A stretch of 64,000 nt of DNA from Robertmurraya andreesenii (GCF_030813005.1 NZ_JAUSTU010000015.1:1-64000), one strand, 5' to 3'. Positions 24,960-34,677 are shown, numbered from the stretch's first letter. The notes: a model not told the origin generated them from the letters alone. Made by a program: numbers and translations.

Positions 24960-26239
24960 TACTGCGCCGCCTCCGTTCCCGTTAGGAAGTAAATCGTATC
25001 CAATTGAATCTTCTCCGATACTTTAATAATATCTTCCTTCGTTGCTTTATCCATTTCCTCCAACCATTCATCAAGAGAAATATTTTGCTGAGCTACAACA
25101 TTATGATAGAGAACTTCAACAATCCCTCTAGCTGTATCTAGTGTTTCTAGAAACTGATTACGAATCACTGCTTTCGTTTGGCTGAGTTCCTGATCAGAGA
25201 AATCTCCCTTTTTCATGGCTGTTAATTGCTCTTTTATGATGGTAACCGCTTGCTCATAATTTTTATAGTCAATCCCCGACATCACCATCATCAATCCCTT
25301 ATGACTTTCGAGTCGACTGGCAGCATAGTAAGCCAAACTCGCTTTTTCACGCACATTGATAAAGAGCTTTGAATGAGCAAACCCTCCGTAAATTCCGTTC
25401 ATCACCTGAAGCGCAAAATAATCCTCGTCCCCATACACCACATTTGTCCGAAAACCAATATTTAATTTCCCTTGCTTCACATCCTGAACTTCCTGTATCT
25501 CTTGGACATCTCTTTTACTCGGGAGAATAACGTTTTCAAGGAGCTTTGGTTGACGTGCATTCAATTGCAGCTTTTCGTTTACAACTGCTTTCACTTCCTC
25601 CTCGGATATATCCCCGATTACATAAAGATCGATCTCATCCTCAGCCATTGCCTTTTCGTAATAGGCAAATAAGCTTTCAGAGGTGATTTCATCTACAGAG
25701 GCCATATCACCATGAACATGCAGGGCATATTTCTCACCCTTGCACATTTCTTCCACTAGCCGGTTACTCGAATACTTCATCTTATCATCGTAGACAGACT
25801 GAATTCTTTGTTTTAGCGTTCTTTTCTCCTTTTCCACGGTGTCCTTATCAAAGGCTTGGTTGGTCACATTCGGATTCATCAAAATTTCGGATAAAAAATC
25901 GAGTGCCTTTTTTAACAATGGAGTTGGGTCAGATAAGAACTTTTCATTCGCCACCTCCATGGTAAAAGTGATCACATGGTATTCACCTTTTTTAGCCAAA
26001 TCAACAAAAAGACTTGCACCATATAATTCATCTAAATAGGATCTCAAAACCGTTGATGTTGGATAGGCCTTTGCATTACTTTGCAGGACATATGGAAGTA
26101 AAGCCCGATGTGTCACATCCTCTTTACTCAATGGTGCCTTCATTTTCCAAACAAATGTATTCGTTTTATATTTCTCTGTCTTCACGATATGAAGCTTATA
26201 GCCTTTCATCTCATGAATCGTTTCCGTTACGACCGCCAT
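24959..26239 (-). CDS. ymfF: M16-family inactive subunit YmfF
   Basis: This 426-residue protein has the M16 fold layout but no HxxEH where YmfH has it (the region reads LLPYVLQSNAKAYPT). It keeps features of the second half, such as FAHSKLFINVREKASLAYYA. It probably pairs with YmfH and shapes the chamber that takes peptides. The start follows AAGGAGG. The upstream gap (26240-26419) has no further gene. Confidence 0.92.
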   Translation of the reverse strand: MAVVTETIHEMKGYKLHIVKTEKYKTNTFVWKMKAPLSKEDVTHRALLPYVLQSNAKAYPTSTVLRSYLDELYGASLFVDLAKKGEYHVITFTMEVANEKFLSDPTPLLKKALDFLSEILMNPNVTNQAFDKDTVEKEKRTLKQRIQSVYDDKMKYSSNRLVEEMCKGEKYALHVHGDMASVDEITSESLFAYYEKAMAEDEIDLYVIGDISEEEVKAVVNEKLQLNARQPKLLENVILPSKRDVQEIQEVQDVKQGKLNIGFRTNVVYGDEDYFALQVMNGIYGGFAHSKLFINVREKASLAYYAASRLESHKGLMMVMSGIDYKNYEQAVTIIKEQLTAMKKGDFSDQELSQTKAVIRNQFLETLDTARGIVEVLYHNVVAQQNISLDEWLEEMDKATKEDIIKVSEKIQLDTIYFLTGTEAAQ

Positions 26240-26419
26240 TTTTGTTATCCTCCTTAGATTGCTTACTATATGTATATCGAAACGTAATCCTTAATATCAT
26301 ACCCATTATCATCAGCTGTTTTCGTTTTAGACTATTTTTTTCTGAAGCTTATTTCTCAAACATTCCACAATATGATATTAGTTCTACTATACATTGTGAT
26401 TATTTTCCATATCAAGTTA

Positions 26420-26466
26420 AAAAGCCGATACAAGGTTGACTAAAATCAGACCATGTATCGGCTTTT
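26420..26466 (-). terminator. Terminator of the nupNOPQ-like operon
   Basis: AAAAGCCGATACA (26420-26432) is complementary to TGTATCGGCTTTT (26454-26466), 13 bp with an inner GGT/ACC extension, located beyond the nupQ stop with a T-rich 3' end on the minus strand. Confidence 0.8.
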
Positions 26467-26497
26467 ATCATGCAAGGATGCAAGGCATCGACATTAA

Positions 26498-27451
26498 TTA
26501 TCTCTTCGATGAATCAAATGGCTCCCCAGCGGCTTTTGGTGCCTGTGAGGATTTTGAGAAAATGACGAGTGCAATCAATGTGACTACGTAAGGAAAAATC
26601 TTCAATAAAATTGGCGGAATAACCGCTAACTCTGGTATAACCTGTGAAACGTTCGCAATCGTACTTGCAAACCCGAAGAAAAGGGTTGCTCCTAAAATAC
26701 CAAACGGTCTCCATTGTCCAAAGATTAAGGCTGCTAATGCAAGGAATCCAAGACCAGACACGGTTCCCGTGAACTCACCAGCATAAGTTAGCAGGATAAT
26801 TGCTCCCCCAAGACCAGCAAAAGCCCCAGAGATCATCACGCCACTGTAACGAATCCTTCTAACATTGATTCCAGCCGCTTCCGCAGCCTGAGGAAACTCT
26901 CCACAAGATCTTAAGCGAAGGCCAAACTTCGTCTTATAAAGGATGAAGGTACTGACTAATAGCACCAATAGTATGACCCATGTTGTTGCATATGTCTTCG
27001 TAAAGAATAAGTCTCCAATAATTGGTATTTTGGAAAGGATCGGTACATCAAAAGGCGCAAAACCTGTTCTGATTCTGATGTTACCACTACCAGTAATATT
27101 TCTTGCTAAGAATACGGTTAGTGCTGCGGCAATCATATTAATCGCTGTTCCACTTATGACTTGATCTGCACTTAAATTAATGCTTGCAAATGCGTGTAGT
27201 AGTGAGAAGAGTAGCCCAACTAACATCCCTACAAGAAGGCCGATCCAAAGCACTAATGAGTTATTTGATATCATATCTTGAAGATAGTGTACGGTAATAG
27301 CGGCAGCAAAAGCGCCCATAACCATCAGACCTTCAAGGCCGATGTTGACGATTCCACTGCGTTCACTAAATAAACCTCCTAATGCTGTGATAAGAAGAGG
27401 AATCGTGAATAGGATTGCGTAAGGAAAAATCTGTTCAACTATCGTCCACAT
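26498..27451 (-). CDS. nupQ: ABC transporter permease, nucleoside type (NupQ-like)
   Basis: This 317-residue BPD_transp_2 family permease has about eight membrane segments. The conserved loop EAAGINVRRIRYSGVMISGAFAG (kept below as EAAGINVRR) is the coupling region for the ATPase. With the upstream permease, ATPase and BMP-family lipoprotein it forms an importer of the type that carries nucleosides in B. subtilis (NupNOPQ) and related species. An in-frame start at 27562 overlaps nupP by 110 bases; the ATG at 27451 lies one base after the nupP stop behind GGGGGAAG and is preferred. Confidence 0.9.
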   Translation of the reverse strand: MWTIVEQIFPYAILFTIPLLITALGGLFSERSGIVNIGLEGLMVMGAFAAAITVHYLQDMISNNSLVLWIGLLVGMLVGLLFSLLHAFASINLSADQVISGTAINMIAAALTVFLARNITGSGNIRIRTGFAPFDVPILSKIPIIGDLFFTKTYATTWVILLVLLVSTFILYKTKFGLRLRSCGEFPQAAEAAGINVRRIRYSGVMISGAFAGLGGAIILLTYAGEFTGTVSGLGFLALAALIFGQWRPFGILGATLFFGFASTIANVSQVIPELAVIPPILLKIFPYVVTLIALVIFSKSSQAPKAAGEPFDSSKR

Positions 27452-27452
27452 C

Positions 27453-28517
27453 TTAGGCTTCCCCCTTCTTATGTTCAGGTCTATTTGCCTTACTTCGCTT
27501 AAATTTATCAATGATACGATGAATAAGAACACTTGTTGCTGCAAAGTAAATGATGATGGCAATAATCGTGTTTGCTAACTCTGGTGGAATTTCCGTCATC
27601 GCATTCATGAAGCCTGTACCAGAATAGAGAATACCGAATAAAATAGCAGCAAAGAAAACACCTATCGGGTTATTCGCCCCTAACAACGCTACTGCAATTC
27701 CGTCATACCCTTGTGATGGAAGCAGGCCAATTTGCATACTTGAAGCATTTCCTGTATACAGTGCAACCCCACCTAGTCCAGCAAGAGCACCGGAGATCAG
27801 CATCGACAAAATGATATTGCGGTTCACTCGCATCCCTGCATACTCGGCTGCGTGTCGGTTAAATCCGACTGCCTTCAGTTCAAAGCCAAGTGTTGTTTTA
27901 TCAATAATAAAAGCAATAATGATGACTGCAATGATCCCTAGAAAGATCCCATAGTTAATATAAGACCCGTCAAACATATCGGACAAAAATGGAGCCCTTA
28001 ATGTGTATTCATCAGGTAATTTTTGTGACTCGGTTTCAAGCGAAGGTCCTTTAAAATATCCTGGCACAATGTAATAAACACTCCAGTAGGCAATCCAGTT
28101 CATCATAATCGTCGATACTACTTCATGAACATTGAATCGCGCTTTTAGGATCCCCGGAATTAACGCAAAGAGTGCACCAGCCAGCAGGCCGCCTAGTATC
28201 ATTAGAATCAGCATTACGGGTCTCGAAAATTCGAACGTCAATGCGATTGCCGTAGCTGCAAGACCCCCAGCAAGCATTTGACCAGCCGCACCAATATTGA
28301 ATAATCCCGTTCTGAATGCAAAAGCAACGGCTAACCCGGTGAATATTAAAGGTGTGGCGGTCGCCAGTGTATTCCCAATGCGCTCAATATTGATGAGTGC
28401 ACCTTGTAACAGATAATTGTAGCCCTCGATAGGATTGCTTCCTATCGCAAGCATCAATAGCCCCCCAGCAATAAGCCCTAATAGAATCGCTATGATTGAT
28501 ACGATGGTGTTTCTCAT
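27453..28517 (-). CDS. nupP: ABC transporter permease, nucleoside type (NupP-like)
   Basis: This 354-residue BPD_transp_2 permease has an N-terminal membrane segment (residues 5-25) and about eight to ten in all. The motif FNRHAAEYAGMRVNR is the ATPase-contacting loop. It is the heterodimer partner of the NupQ-like permease. Its ATG overlaps the stop of the ATPase gene (ATGA type) behind AAGGAGAGAAG, indicating tight translational coupling. Confidence 0.92.
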   Translation of the reverse strand: MRNTIVSIIAILLGLIAGGLLMLAIGSNPIEGYNYLLQGALINIERIGNTLATATPLIFTGLAVAFAFRTGLFNIGAAGQMLAGGLAATAIALTFEFSRPVMLILMILGGLLAGALFALIPGILKARFNVHEVVSTIMMNWIAYWSVYYIVPGYFKGPSLETESQKLPDEYTLRAPFLSDMFDGSYINYGIFLGIIAVIIIAFIIDKTTLGFELKAVGFNRHAAEYAGMRVNRNIILSMLISGALAGLGGVALYTGNASSMQIGLLPSQGYDGIAVALLGANNPIGVFFAAILFGILYSGTGFMNAMTEIPPELANTIIAIIIYFAATSVLIHRIIDKFKRSKANRPEHKKGEA

Positions 28518-30037
28518 ACGCTTCTCTCCTTACTAATCCCCGCCATCATTAAGCCGACCTCATTTTCATTTGTCTCAGAGGCTTGGACGATCCCAACAAG
28601 TTCTCCATTGTTAATAATGGCAATTCGGTCCGAAAGTTTTAGCACTTCATCAAGCTCTAGTGAAACAAGCAAAACGGCTTTCCCTTTGTCGCGGTGCTCA
28701 ATTAATCGCTTATGGATATATTCAATCGAACCAACATCCAGGCCACGAGTAGGCTGTACGGCAATCAGCAAGTCAGGATCTAGCTCGATTTCTCTACCAA
28801 TAATCGCTTTTTGCTGGTTTCCTCCAGATAACGTTCTAGCTAGGGAAGCTCCACCTTCACCTGAACGCACATCAAAATTCTTGAAAATATTTTCGGCGTA
28901 TGCTCTTATCTCACCAAAATTTAATAATCCATTTTTGGCAAATGGTCGCTTATTATAAACCTCTAATACCATGTTCGAATCTAGACGATAGTCTAGTACG
29001 AGTCCACGCTTATGTCTGTCCTCTGGAATATGGCCAATTCCTTTTTCAATCCTATGGCGAATCGGGGCATTTGTAATATCCTCCCCATTTATAAGGATGT
29101 TCCCTGATTCTACCTTACGCAGGCCCGTAATTGCCTCTACAAGCTCGGATTGACCGTTTCCATCAACCCCTGCAATCCCGACAATTTCACCTCTTCTAAC
29201 CTCAAGTGAAAAGTCCTTCAATGCCATTACCTTGCGATTATTTTTTGCAGACACAGAATCTATTTTAAGTACAGTATCCCCTGGTGTACTTTCTTTCTTA
29301 TCCACTTTGAAATTCACGTGACGTCCTACCATCATTTCAGCGAGGCTTTCCTCACTCGTTTCCGCCACGTTGACCGTTCCAATTGATTTACCGCGGCGAA
29401 TAACCGTACAACGATCAGCGACCGCTTTAATCTCTTTTAATTTATGAGTAATAATGATAATCGACTTACCTTCTTTAATTAGGTTTCGCATAATTTTCAT
29501 TAATTCGTCAATTTCAGCTGGTGTTAAAACAGCTGTTGGCTCATCAAAAATAAGAACCTCTGCCTCACGATAGAGCATTTTCATAATTTCGACTCTTTGT
29601 TGCATCCCAACTGAAATATCTTCAATTTTCGCATAAGGGTCAACATTAAGACCATAATGTTTCGATAGTTCCTCAATTCTTTTCGCCGCTTTATCAATAT
29701 CAAGAACCAAGCCCTTTAGCGGTTCACTTCCTAAGATGATATTTTCTGTTACGGTGAAATTTTCAACCAATTTAAAATGCTGGTGGACCATCCCAATTCC
29801 AAGCTGATTGGCCACATTTGGGTTTGTGATTCGAACTTCCTTTTCACGAACCTTAATAATTCCTCTTTCAGGTTGATACATTCCAAACAAAACACCCATT
29901 AATGTCGATTTTCCCGCGCCATTCTCTCCTAAAAGTGCATGAATTTCTCCCTTCTTCAATGATAGGGAAATATTATCATTAGCTACAATACCAGGGAATT
30001 CCTTCCTAATATTGAGCATTTCAACAACATAGCTCAT
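28514..30037 (-). CDS. nupO: ABC transporter ATPase, nucleoside type (NupO-like)
   Basis: This 507-residue protein holds two ATPase domains. The first has GENGAGKST, ISVGMQQRVEI and IFDEPTAVLTP; the second has GVDGNGQSE, LSGGNQQKAI and AVQPTRGLD. As in sugar and nucleoside importers of this class, the second Walker A is degenerate, so one site probably dominates hydrolysis. A GTG four codons upstream is possible, but the ATG at 30037 fits the AAGGG ribosome site better. Confidence 0.94.
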   Translation of the reverse strand: MSYVVEMLNIRKEFPGIVANDNISLSLKKGEIHALLGENGAGKSTLMGVLFGMYQPERGIIKVREKEVRITNPNVANQLGIGMVHQHFKLVENFTVTENIILGSEPLKGLVLDIDKAAKRIEELSKHYGLNVDPYAKIEDISVGMQQRVEIMKMLYREAEVLIFDEPTAVLTPAEIDELMKIMRNLIKEGKSIIIITHKLKEIKAVADRCTVIRRGKSIGTVNVAETSEESLAEMMVGRHVNFKVDKKESTPGDTVLKIDSVSAKNNRKVMALKDFSLEVRRGEIVGIAGVDGNGQSELVEAITGLRKVESGNILINGEDITNAPIRHRIEKGIGHIPEDRHKRGLVLDYRLDSNMVLEVYNKRPFAKNGLLNFGEIRAYAENIFKNFDVRSGEGGASLARTLSGGNQQKAIIGREIELDPDLLIAVQPTRGLDVGSIEYIHKRLIEHRDKGKAVLLVSLELDEVLKLSDRIAIINNGELVGIVQASETNENEVGLMMAGISKERSV

Positions 30038-30181
30038 CCTAGCACACACCCTTTTTTAAGTGTCACTTCCATCTATAAATAGGGAGTCCCCTATCATGAT
30101 AAGAAATCTCTAATTGTTAAGTAAATCATTCATTAATTTTTGTTTTTTTAAGAATTTTGCTATTACTTTCACTCTAATATA

Positions 30182-30210
30182 CAAAAGAGACGGAATTTCC
30201 GTCTCTTTTG
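30182..30210 (-). terminator. Intercistronic hairpin between the BMP gene and nupO
   Basis: CAAAAGAGACGG (30182-30193) pairs perfectly with CCGTCTCTTTTG (30199-30210). The tail is TATATT rather than a pure T run. It probably acts as a partial terminator or 3' stabiliser giving more binding protein than transporter. Confidence 0.65.
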
Positions 30211-30217
30211 CTCTGGA

Positions 30218-31321
30218 TTACTTGAATAAATCCCCTTGCTCAGCGGAAACTTCTATTTCGCCAGCCTTAAGCTTTTCATAAACTTCTTTCACTTGTTTAA
30301 CTGTTTCATCGCTTAAGTTAGGGTTTTCTTCAGGTATTCCCACACCATCGTTAGCAGCATCATATATTAATGTTTCTCCACCAGGGAAATCCTTATTTAA
30401 GAATCGCTTAACCATATCAAAAGATGCATGGTCAATTTTCTTCATAGCAGAAGTTAGGATCACAGATTTATCGCCTTCGTAGATTCCATCAGCATATTGG
30501 TCTACGTCAACACCAACCATCCACACTTCTTTACCAGATTTCACACGAGTCTTCGCTTCGTTAATCGCTCCTACTCCAACACCACCTGCAGCAGCAAAGA
30601 TGACATTCACACCTTTATCAAACATTTGGGCAGCAAGCTGTTGACCAGCAGCAACATTATCAAAGGATCCTTGATATACTACATTTTCTTTCTTAATGGT
30701 AATTTTTGTGCCAAGGTTTTCGTTTGCATATGCTACACCTTGTTGGAAGCCCCAGTTGAATTTTTGCACTGGAGGAATTTCCATTCCACCGATAAATCCA
30801 GCTTCTCCTTCTTTTAGCTCAAGAGCCGTTGCCACACCCGCTACGAAACCAGCTTGGTGCTCAGCAAAGAAGATCGAAACCGTGTTATCAGCAACAACGG
30901 GATCATTTTTTCCGTCATTTGGGCTACCATCAATGATGACAAAGTTTGCATCCTTATACTTGTCTTGTGCCTGGAATACAGCTGTTTCAAATTTAAATCC
31001 AGGAGTAACGATAAATTTATAGCCAGCATCGTAAAGGTTTCCAATTTCTTTTAAATAATCAGCTTCTGTCGTACCGCCTGGCTTCAGATATTTTTCTTGT
31101 ACGCCAAGCTCTTTACTTGCTTGAAGAATTCCTTCCCATGTACCTTGGTTGAAGGATTTGTCATCGATCGTACCTGCATCAGTAACCATACCGACTTTTA
31201 GAGCGTCCTTTTTATCTTTACCGCCCTCAGCACCATTACCTTCATCCTTACCGCAAGCACTTAACAATGTTCCGGCCGCTAGTACAAGTGATAAAGCTAA
31301 TCCAAATCTACGCTTTTTCAA
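30218..31321 (-). CDS. nupN: BMP-family substrate-binding lipoprotein (NupN-like)
   Basis: This 367-residue lipoprotein has signal peptide KKRRFGLALSLVLAAGT and lipobox LSAC (Cys23), followed by the flexible Gly/Lys/Asp-rich spacer. The mature part is a basic-membrane-protein (PnrA/Med) family fold: VGMVTDAGTIDDKSFNQGTW, VFQAQDKYKDANFVIIDG, AAGGVGVGAINEAK. Such proteins bind nucleosides (guanosine, inosine) for import. It starts with TTG behind AGGGGGAA. It lies 54 bp after the GntR regulator gene, which probably controls it. Confidence 0.93.
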   Translation of the reverse strand: MKKRRFGLALSLVLAAGTLLSACGKDEGNGAEGGKDKKDALKVGMVTDAGTIDDKSFNQGTWEGILQASKELGVQEKYLKPGGTTEADYLKEIGNLYDAGYKFIVTPGFKFETAVFQAQDKYKDANFVIIDGSPNDGKNDPVVADNTVSIFFAEHQAGFVAGVATALELKEGEAGFIGGMEIPPVQKFNWGFQQGVAYANENLGTKITIKKENVVYQGSFDNVAAGQQLAAQMFDKGVNVIFAAAGGVGVGAINEAKTRVKSGKEVWMVGVDVDQYADGIYEGDKSVILTSAMKKIDHASFDMVKRFLNKDFPGGETLIYDAANDGVGIPEENPNLSDETVKQVKEVYEKLKAGEIEVSAEQGDLFK

Positions 31322-31375
31322 GGTTTGTTCCCCCTATTTTTTTGATTTAGTAGAAAACAATTGATTCATCCCGTT

Positions 31376-32101
31376 TCATACTCTCTTTCTGAGTACATGG
31401 AAACTGAACTTATCGGCTCTAAAATAGTTAACAGAATAGAGAATCGGTTCATCCATTTCGTCATAATGCATCTGCTTTAAAACAAGCAAAGCAGTCTCAG
31501 GATCACACTCTAGTATGGATGAAATGCGTTCGTGATATCCGATTGGTTCGATTTCAGCAACTGCATAAGTAATTCTTCTCTGTGCTGTCTCATCTAGTAT
31601 GTTAAAAAGAGATTCCCCATCATGCGAAAAGGTTTCCGGCATGATATTGTGTGGAACCTTATCAACACAATAGACGACTGGTTCCCCATTTGCAGTTCGA
31701 ACACGTTCAATCACTACAATCTTCTCATCCTGTCCGCAATCGAAACGACGAACATCCTCCTCTGTAGCATTTAGAGTATCAGAGCTCAAAAACTTTGTCC
31801 CTGGCTTCATCCCGACTTGAACAATCATATTAGTGACACTAATAAGTTGTTCAATTCCAGATGTGAACAGTGGTTTCGCGTTTACAAAAGTGCCCACGCC
31901 ATGACGTCGGATAATTACATTTTCTTCTTCAAGAATACGAAGGGCTTCTCTAAGTGTCGCTCTGCTCACACCAAGTATCTTCGCTAAATCGAATTCTGAT
32001 GGCAGCTGTTCCTTCTCCTTATAGATCCCTTTCTCAATATCTTGTTTGATCCGATCGATCACCTGTAAGTATAAATGTCTATTATCTGACTTGATGGACA
32101 T
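31376..32101 (-). CDS. ymfC: GntR/HutC-family regulator (YmfC)
   Basis: This 241-residue repressor-type protein has an N-terminal winged helix (YLQVIDRIKQDIEKG; LPSEFDLAKILGVSRATLREAL; RRHGVGTFV) and a C-terminal UTRA effector domain from about residue 95. It heads the BMP/ABC importer genes, so a nucleoside or a derivative is the likely ligand, by inference. A perfect palindrome sits 31 bp before the start, a likely autoregulatory operator. The start three codons inside the open frame is chosen because GGAGG abuts the earlier ATG. Confidence 0.9.
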   Translation of the reverse strand: MSIKSDNRHLYLQVIDRIKQDIEKGIYKEKEQLPSEFDLAKILGVSRATLREALRILEEENVIIRRHGVGTFVNAKPLFTSGIEQLISVTNMIVQVGMKPGTKFLSSDTLNATEEDVRRFDCGQDEKIVVIERVRTANGEPVVYCVDKVPHNIMPETFSHDGESLFNILDETAQRRITYAVAEIEPIGYHERISSILECDPETALLVLKQMHYDEMDEPILYSVNYFRADKFSFHVLRKRV

Positions 32102-32131
32102 TGCCCGCATCCTCCACTGCTTTTCTCCGAG

Positions 32132-32149
32132 ACATCAGACCTCTGATGT
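32132..32149 (-). promoter_or_regulatory. Palindromic operator upstream of ymfC
   Basis: ACATCAGACCTCTGATGT consists of two perfect 8-base half-sites separated by CC. It sits 31 bp before ymfC and next to a TATACA that could be the -10. HutC-type GntR proteins bind such palindromes. No second copy was seen before the BMP gene. Confidence 0.65.
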
Positions 32150-32269
32150 ATAATCATTCCTACTAATCGAAAATAATATACCATTTTTCCTAATATAAAT
32201 AAATAGAGAATAACAAGATTTCAATAAAATTCCTTTGTTTCCAGTGAAAATTTGGTCTGCGCTTGTCTA

Positions 32270-32304
32270 AAAAAGGGGAATGGTTCATTGTTATGAACCT
32301 CCCC
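32270..32304 (-). terminator. Terminator of spoIIIE
   Basis: GGGGA-GGTTC pairs with GAACC-AT-TCCCC (two-base bulge) across an 8-base loop, followed by TTTTTT on the minus strand, directly after the spoIIIE stop. Confidence 0.8.
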
Positions 32305-34620
32305 CTATGATGTTGCTTCATCAGATGGCTTTTCTATTAAAACAGCCCTCGGCTTACTTCCTTCGTAGGGTCCTACAACTCCTCTTAGCTCCATCTCATC
32401 AATCAAACGGGCCGCTCTCGTATAGCCAATTCGAAATCTTCTTTGCAGCATAGAAACGGAGGCTGTCTGCATTTCCAAAATAAGCTCAACTGCCTGATCA
32501 TACAGCTCGTCCTCAACTTCTCGCGTGGTTTCAGGAAGCTCATCAGGAATCATTTCCTCCTGATATTGTGCCTTTTGCTGATCAATGACGAAATCCACAA
32601 TTTCCTCTACCTCATCATCTGAAAGGAAGGCACCCTGTACGCGAATCGGTTTAGATGCACCTACTGGTAAGAACAGCATATCTCCACGCCCGAGTAGCTT
32701 CTCCGCTCCTCCCATATCCAAGATCGTTCTAGAATCTGTTTGTGAGGAAACTGCAAACGCGATGCGAGACGGAATATTCGCCTTAATCACACCAGTAATA
32801 ACATCAACAGAAGGTCGCTGTGTGGCGATAATTAAATGAATTCCTGCCGCCCGTGCCATCTGGGCAAGACGTGTAATAGCGTCCTCAACATCTGAAGAAG
32901 CAACCATCATTAGGTCTGCCAGCTCATCGACAATCACCACAATATATGGAAGTAGCGGCTGCATCCCATCTTCTTCGGCATTATGGCGCCTTACATGTTC
33001 ATTGTAGCCTTCAATATTTCTCGTTCCCGTATGTGAAAAGAGCTCATAGCGGCGCTCCATCTCACTGACAACCTTTTGCAATGCCTGAGAAGCCTTTTTT
33101 GCATTTGTGACCACAGGTGCCAGCAAATGCGGAATGCCATTGTAGACATTTAGTTCTACCATCTTCGGATCAATCATCATCAGCTTCACTTCATGAGGCT
33201 TGGCTCTCATCAAAATGCTCGTTATGATCCCGTTGATACAGACACTCTTCCCGCTACCTGTTGCACCGGCTACAAGGAGGTGTGGCATCTTGTTCAGTTC
33301 AGCTAGTACAGCTTCACCCGTAATATCCCGACCAAGTCCAATCATGAGCTTGGCATCTGGCTTATCATTCTGCTTAGATTCCAATACTTCACGAAGGGAT
33401 ACCATCGCTACCTCTGAGTTCGGAACCTCGATTCCAATGGCTGATTTACCTGGGATCGGTGCCTCAATACGAATGTCCTTCGCTGCCAGTGCCAATGCCA
33501 GATCATCACTTAAGCTTACAATCTTGCTAACCTTTACGCCAACATCCGGATGGACCTCATACTTGGTGACGGCAGGACCCAAATGCACCTGAGTGACCCG
33601 TGCTTTCACACCAAAGCTATGGAAGGTTCTCTCAAGCTTGGCCGCATTGGCATGAATGAGTTCATACTCACCACTCTGATCCGTATGCCTTGGCATTTTT
33701 AACAGCTGAAGAGGAGGCAGCTGATAGTCGACATTCTCCACTTCGGTAAAGGTCATAGGAGGGCTTGGCTCATCATCTATTTCGTGATGCTCGACTTCCT
33801 CAACAGGATGCATTTCAGACACAGCAGCCCTTTCCGTAAAGCTAGAAATAATGGGTTCAGGCTGCAGCTCGGCAATTGGATTATGTGTCTCAATTGGAAT
33901 AACTGTGCCTCTTTCCTGTTCAGCCTCCTCCTCTAATTCCTCCACTTCTCTTCTTCTCGCTTCTTTTCTTTCCTGACGCTTTTGCTTGGAATTCTTCCAA
34001 TCCTCTACAAAGGCAGCCCATTGCTTCTTCATAAAGCCAAAGGTGGCCCCGACAATTTTCCCGACCGCCTCGCCAAAGGTCTTCCCTGTGAGGAGAACGA
34101 GGCCCGTAATAATAAGAACACCTGCAATGATCTTAGTACCTACTGCATCAAAGAGGAAATAAAATAAAGCAAACAAAATGGAACCGATCATCCCTCCGCC
34201 TAGGTCGGTCGTACTTGTTTCCCCTTTCACCTCCATCCAAAAGAGCTCCCACGTATTTTTAATTACGCTCGGATCCTGGAATTTGCCGTCATTTAAGAGA
34301 TTTTTAAACAAGGTTACATGACTTAGAAGCAAGAGGGAAGCAATGATCAGGTATATCCCAACGAGCCGCGGATGAAAAAAGCTCGGGATTTCCCTTTTCC
34401 AAATAAAATATCCACCAATGAAGACAAGACCTAAGAGAAATAGCATATACCATTCTCCGGCAAAAAAGCGGAAAAAAAGAACGAAGGCTGTTCCAACAGC
34501 GCCCAGTCTTGCAATGGAGATAGCAGCTAAAGCAATCAGTATAAGTCCTATTAGCTCAAAGCGGATCGTCCGTTTTAAATTTTTGTTTCTCTTTGTTTTT
34601 CTTCTTTTTCTCTTCGCCAT
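32305..34620 (-). CDS. spoIIIE: DNA translocase SpoIIIE/FtsK
   Basis: This 771-residue septum-bound DNA pump moves the chromosome into the forespore and clears trapped DNA at division. There is a basic N-terminus, four membrane segments in about residues 20-185, an acidic linker (to about 300), and the RecA-like motor with Walker A GATGSGKSVCIN and Walker B VVIVDELADLMM. The C-terminal gamma winged helix (MLQRRFRIGYTRAARLIDEM) reads oriented octamer sequences. Its place beside tepA-ylzJ and ymfC matches B. subtilis spoIIIE rather than sftA. Confidence 0.95.
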   Translation of the reverse strand: MAKRKRRKTKRNKNLKRTIRFELIGLILIALAAISIARLGAVGTAFVLFFRFFAGEWYMLFLLGLVFIGGYFIWKREIPSFFHPRLVGIYLIIASLLLLSHVTLFKNLLNDGKFQDPSVIKNTWELFWMEVKGETSTTDLGGGMIGSILFALFYFLFDAVGTKIIAGVLIITGLVLLTGKTFGEAVGKIVGATFGFMKKQWAAFVEDWKNSKQKRQERKEARRREVEELEEEAEQERGTVIPIETHNPIAELQPEPIISSFTERAAVSEMHPVEEVEHHEIDDEPSPPMTFTEVENVDYQLPPLQLLKMPRHTDQSGEYELIHANAAKLERTFHSFGVKARVTQVHLGPAVTKYEVHPDVGVKVSKIVSLSDDLALALAAKDIRIEAPIPGKSAIGIEVPNSEVAMVSLREVLESKQNDKPDAKLMIGLGRDITGEAVLAELNKMPHLLVAGATGSGKSVCINGIITSILMRAKPHEVKLMMIDPKMVELNVYNGIPHLLAPVVTNAKKASQALQKVVSEMERRYELFSHTGTRNIEGYNEHVRRHNAEEDGMQPLLPYIVVIVDELADLMMVASSDVEDAITRLAQMARAAGIHLIIATQRPSVDVITGVIKANIPSRIAFAVSSQTDSRTILDMGGAEKLLGRGDMLFLPVGASKPIRVQGAFLSDDEVEEIVDFVIDQQKAQYQEEMIPDELPETTREVEDELYDQAVELILEMQTASVSMLQRRFRIGYTRAARLIDEMELRGVVGPYEGSKPRAVLIEKPSDEATS

Positions 34621-34644
34621 TCAATCACCTAAAAAATTAGTAGA

Positions 34645-34677
34645 ATTTAAAAACGAAAGCAGCCCGAACCGGCTGCT
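34645..34677 (-). terminator. Terminator of tepA-ylzJ
   Basis: AGCAGCC and GGCTGCT form a stem with a 6-base loop and a TTCGTTTTT tail on the minus strand, between ylzJ and spoIIIE. Confidence 0.75.
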
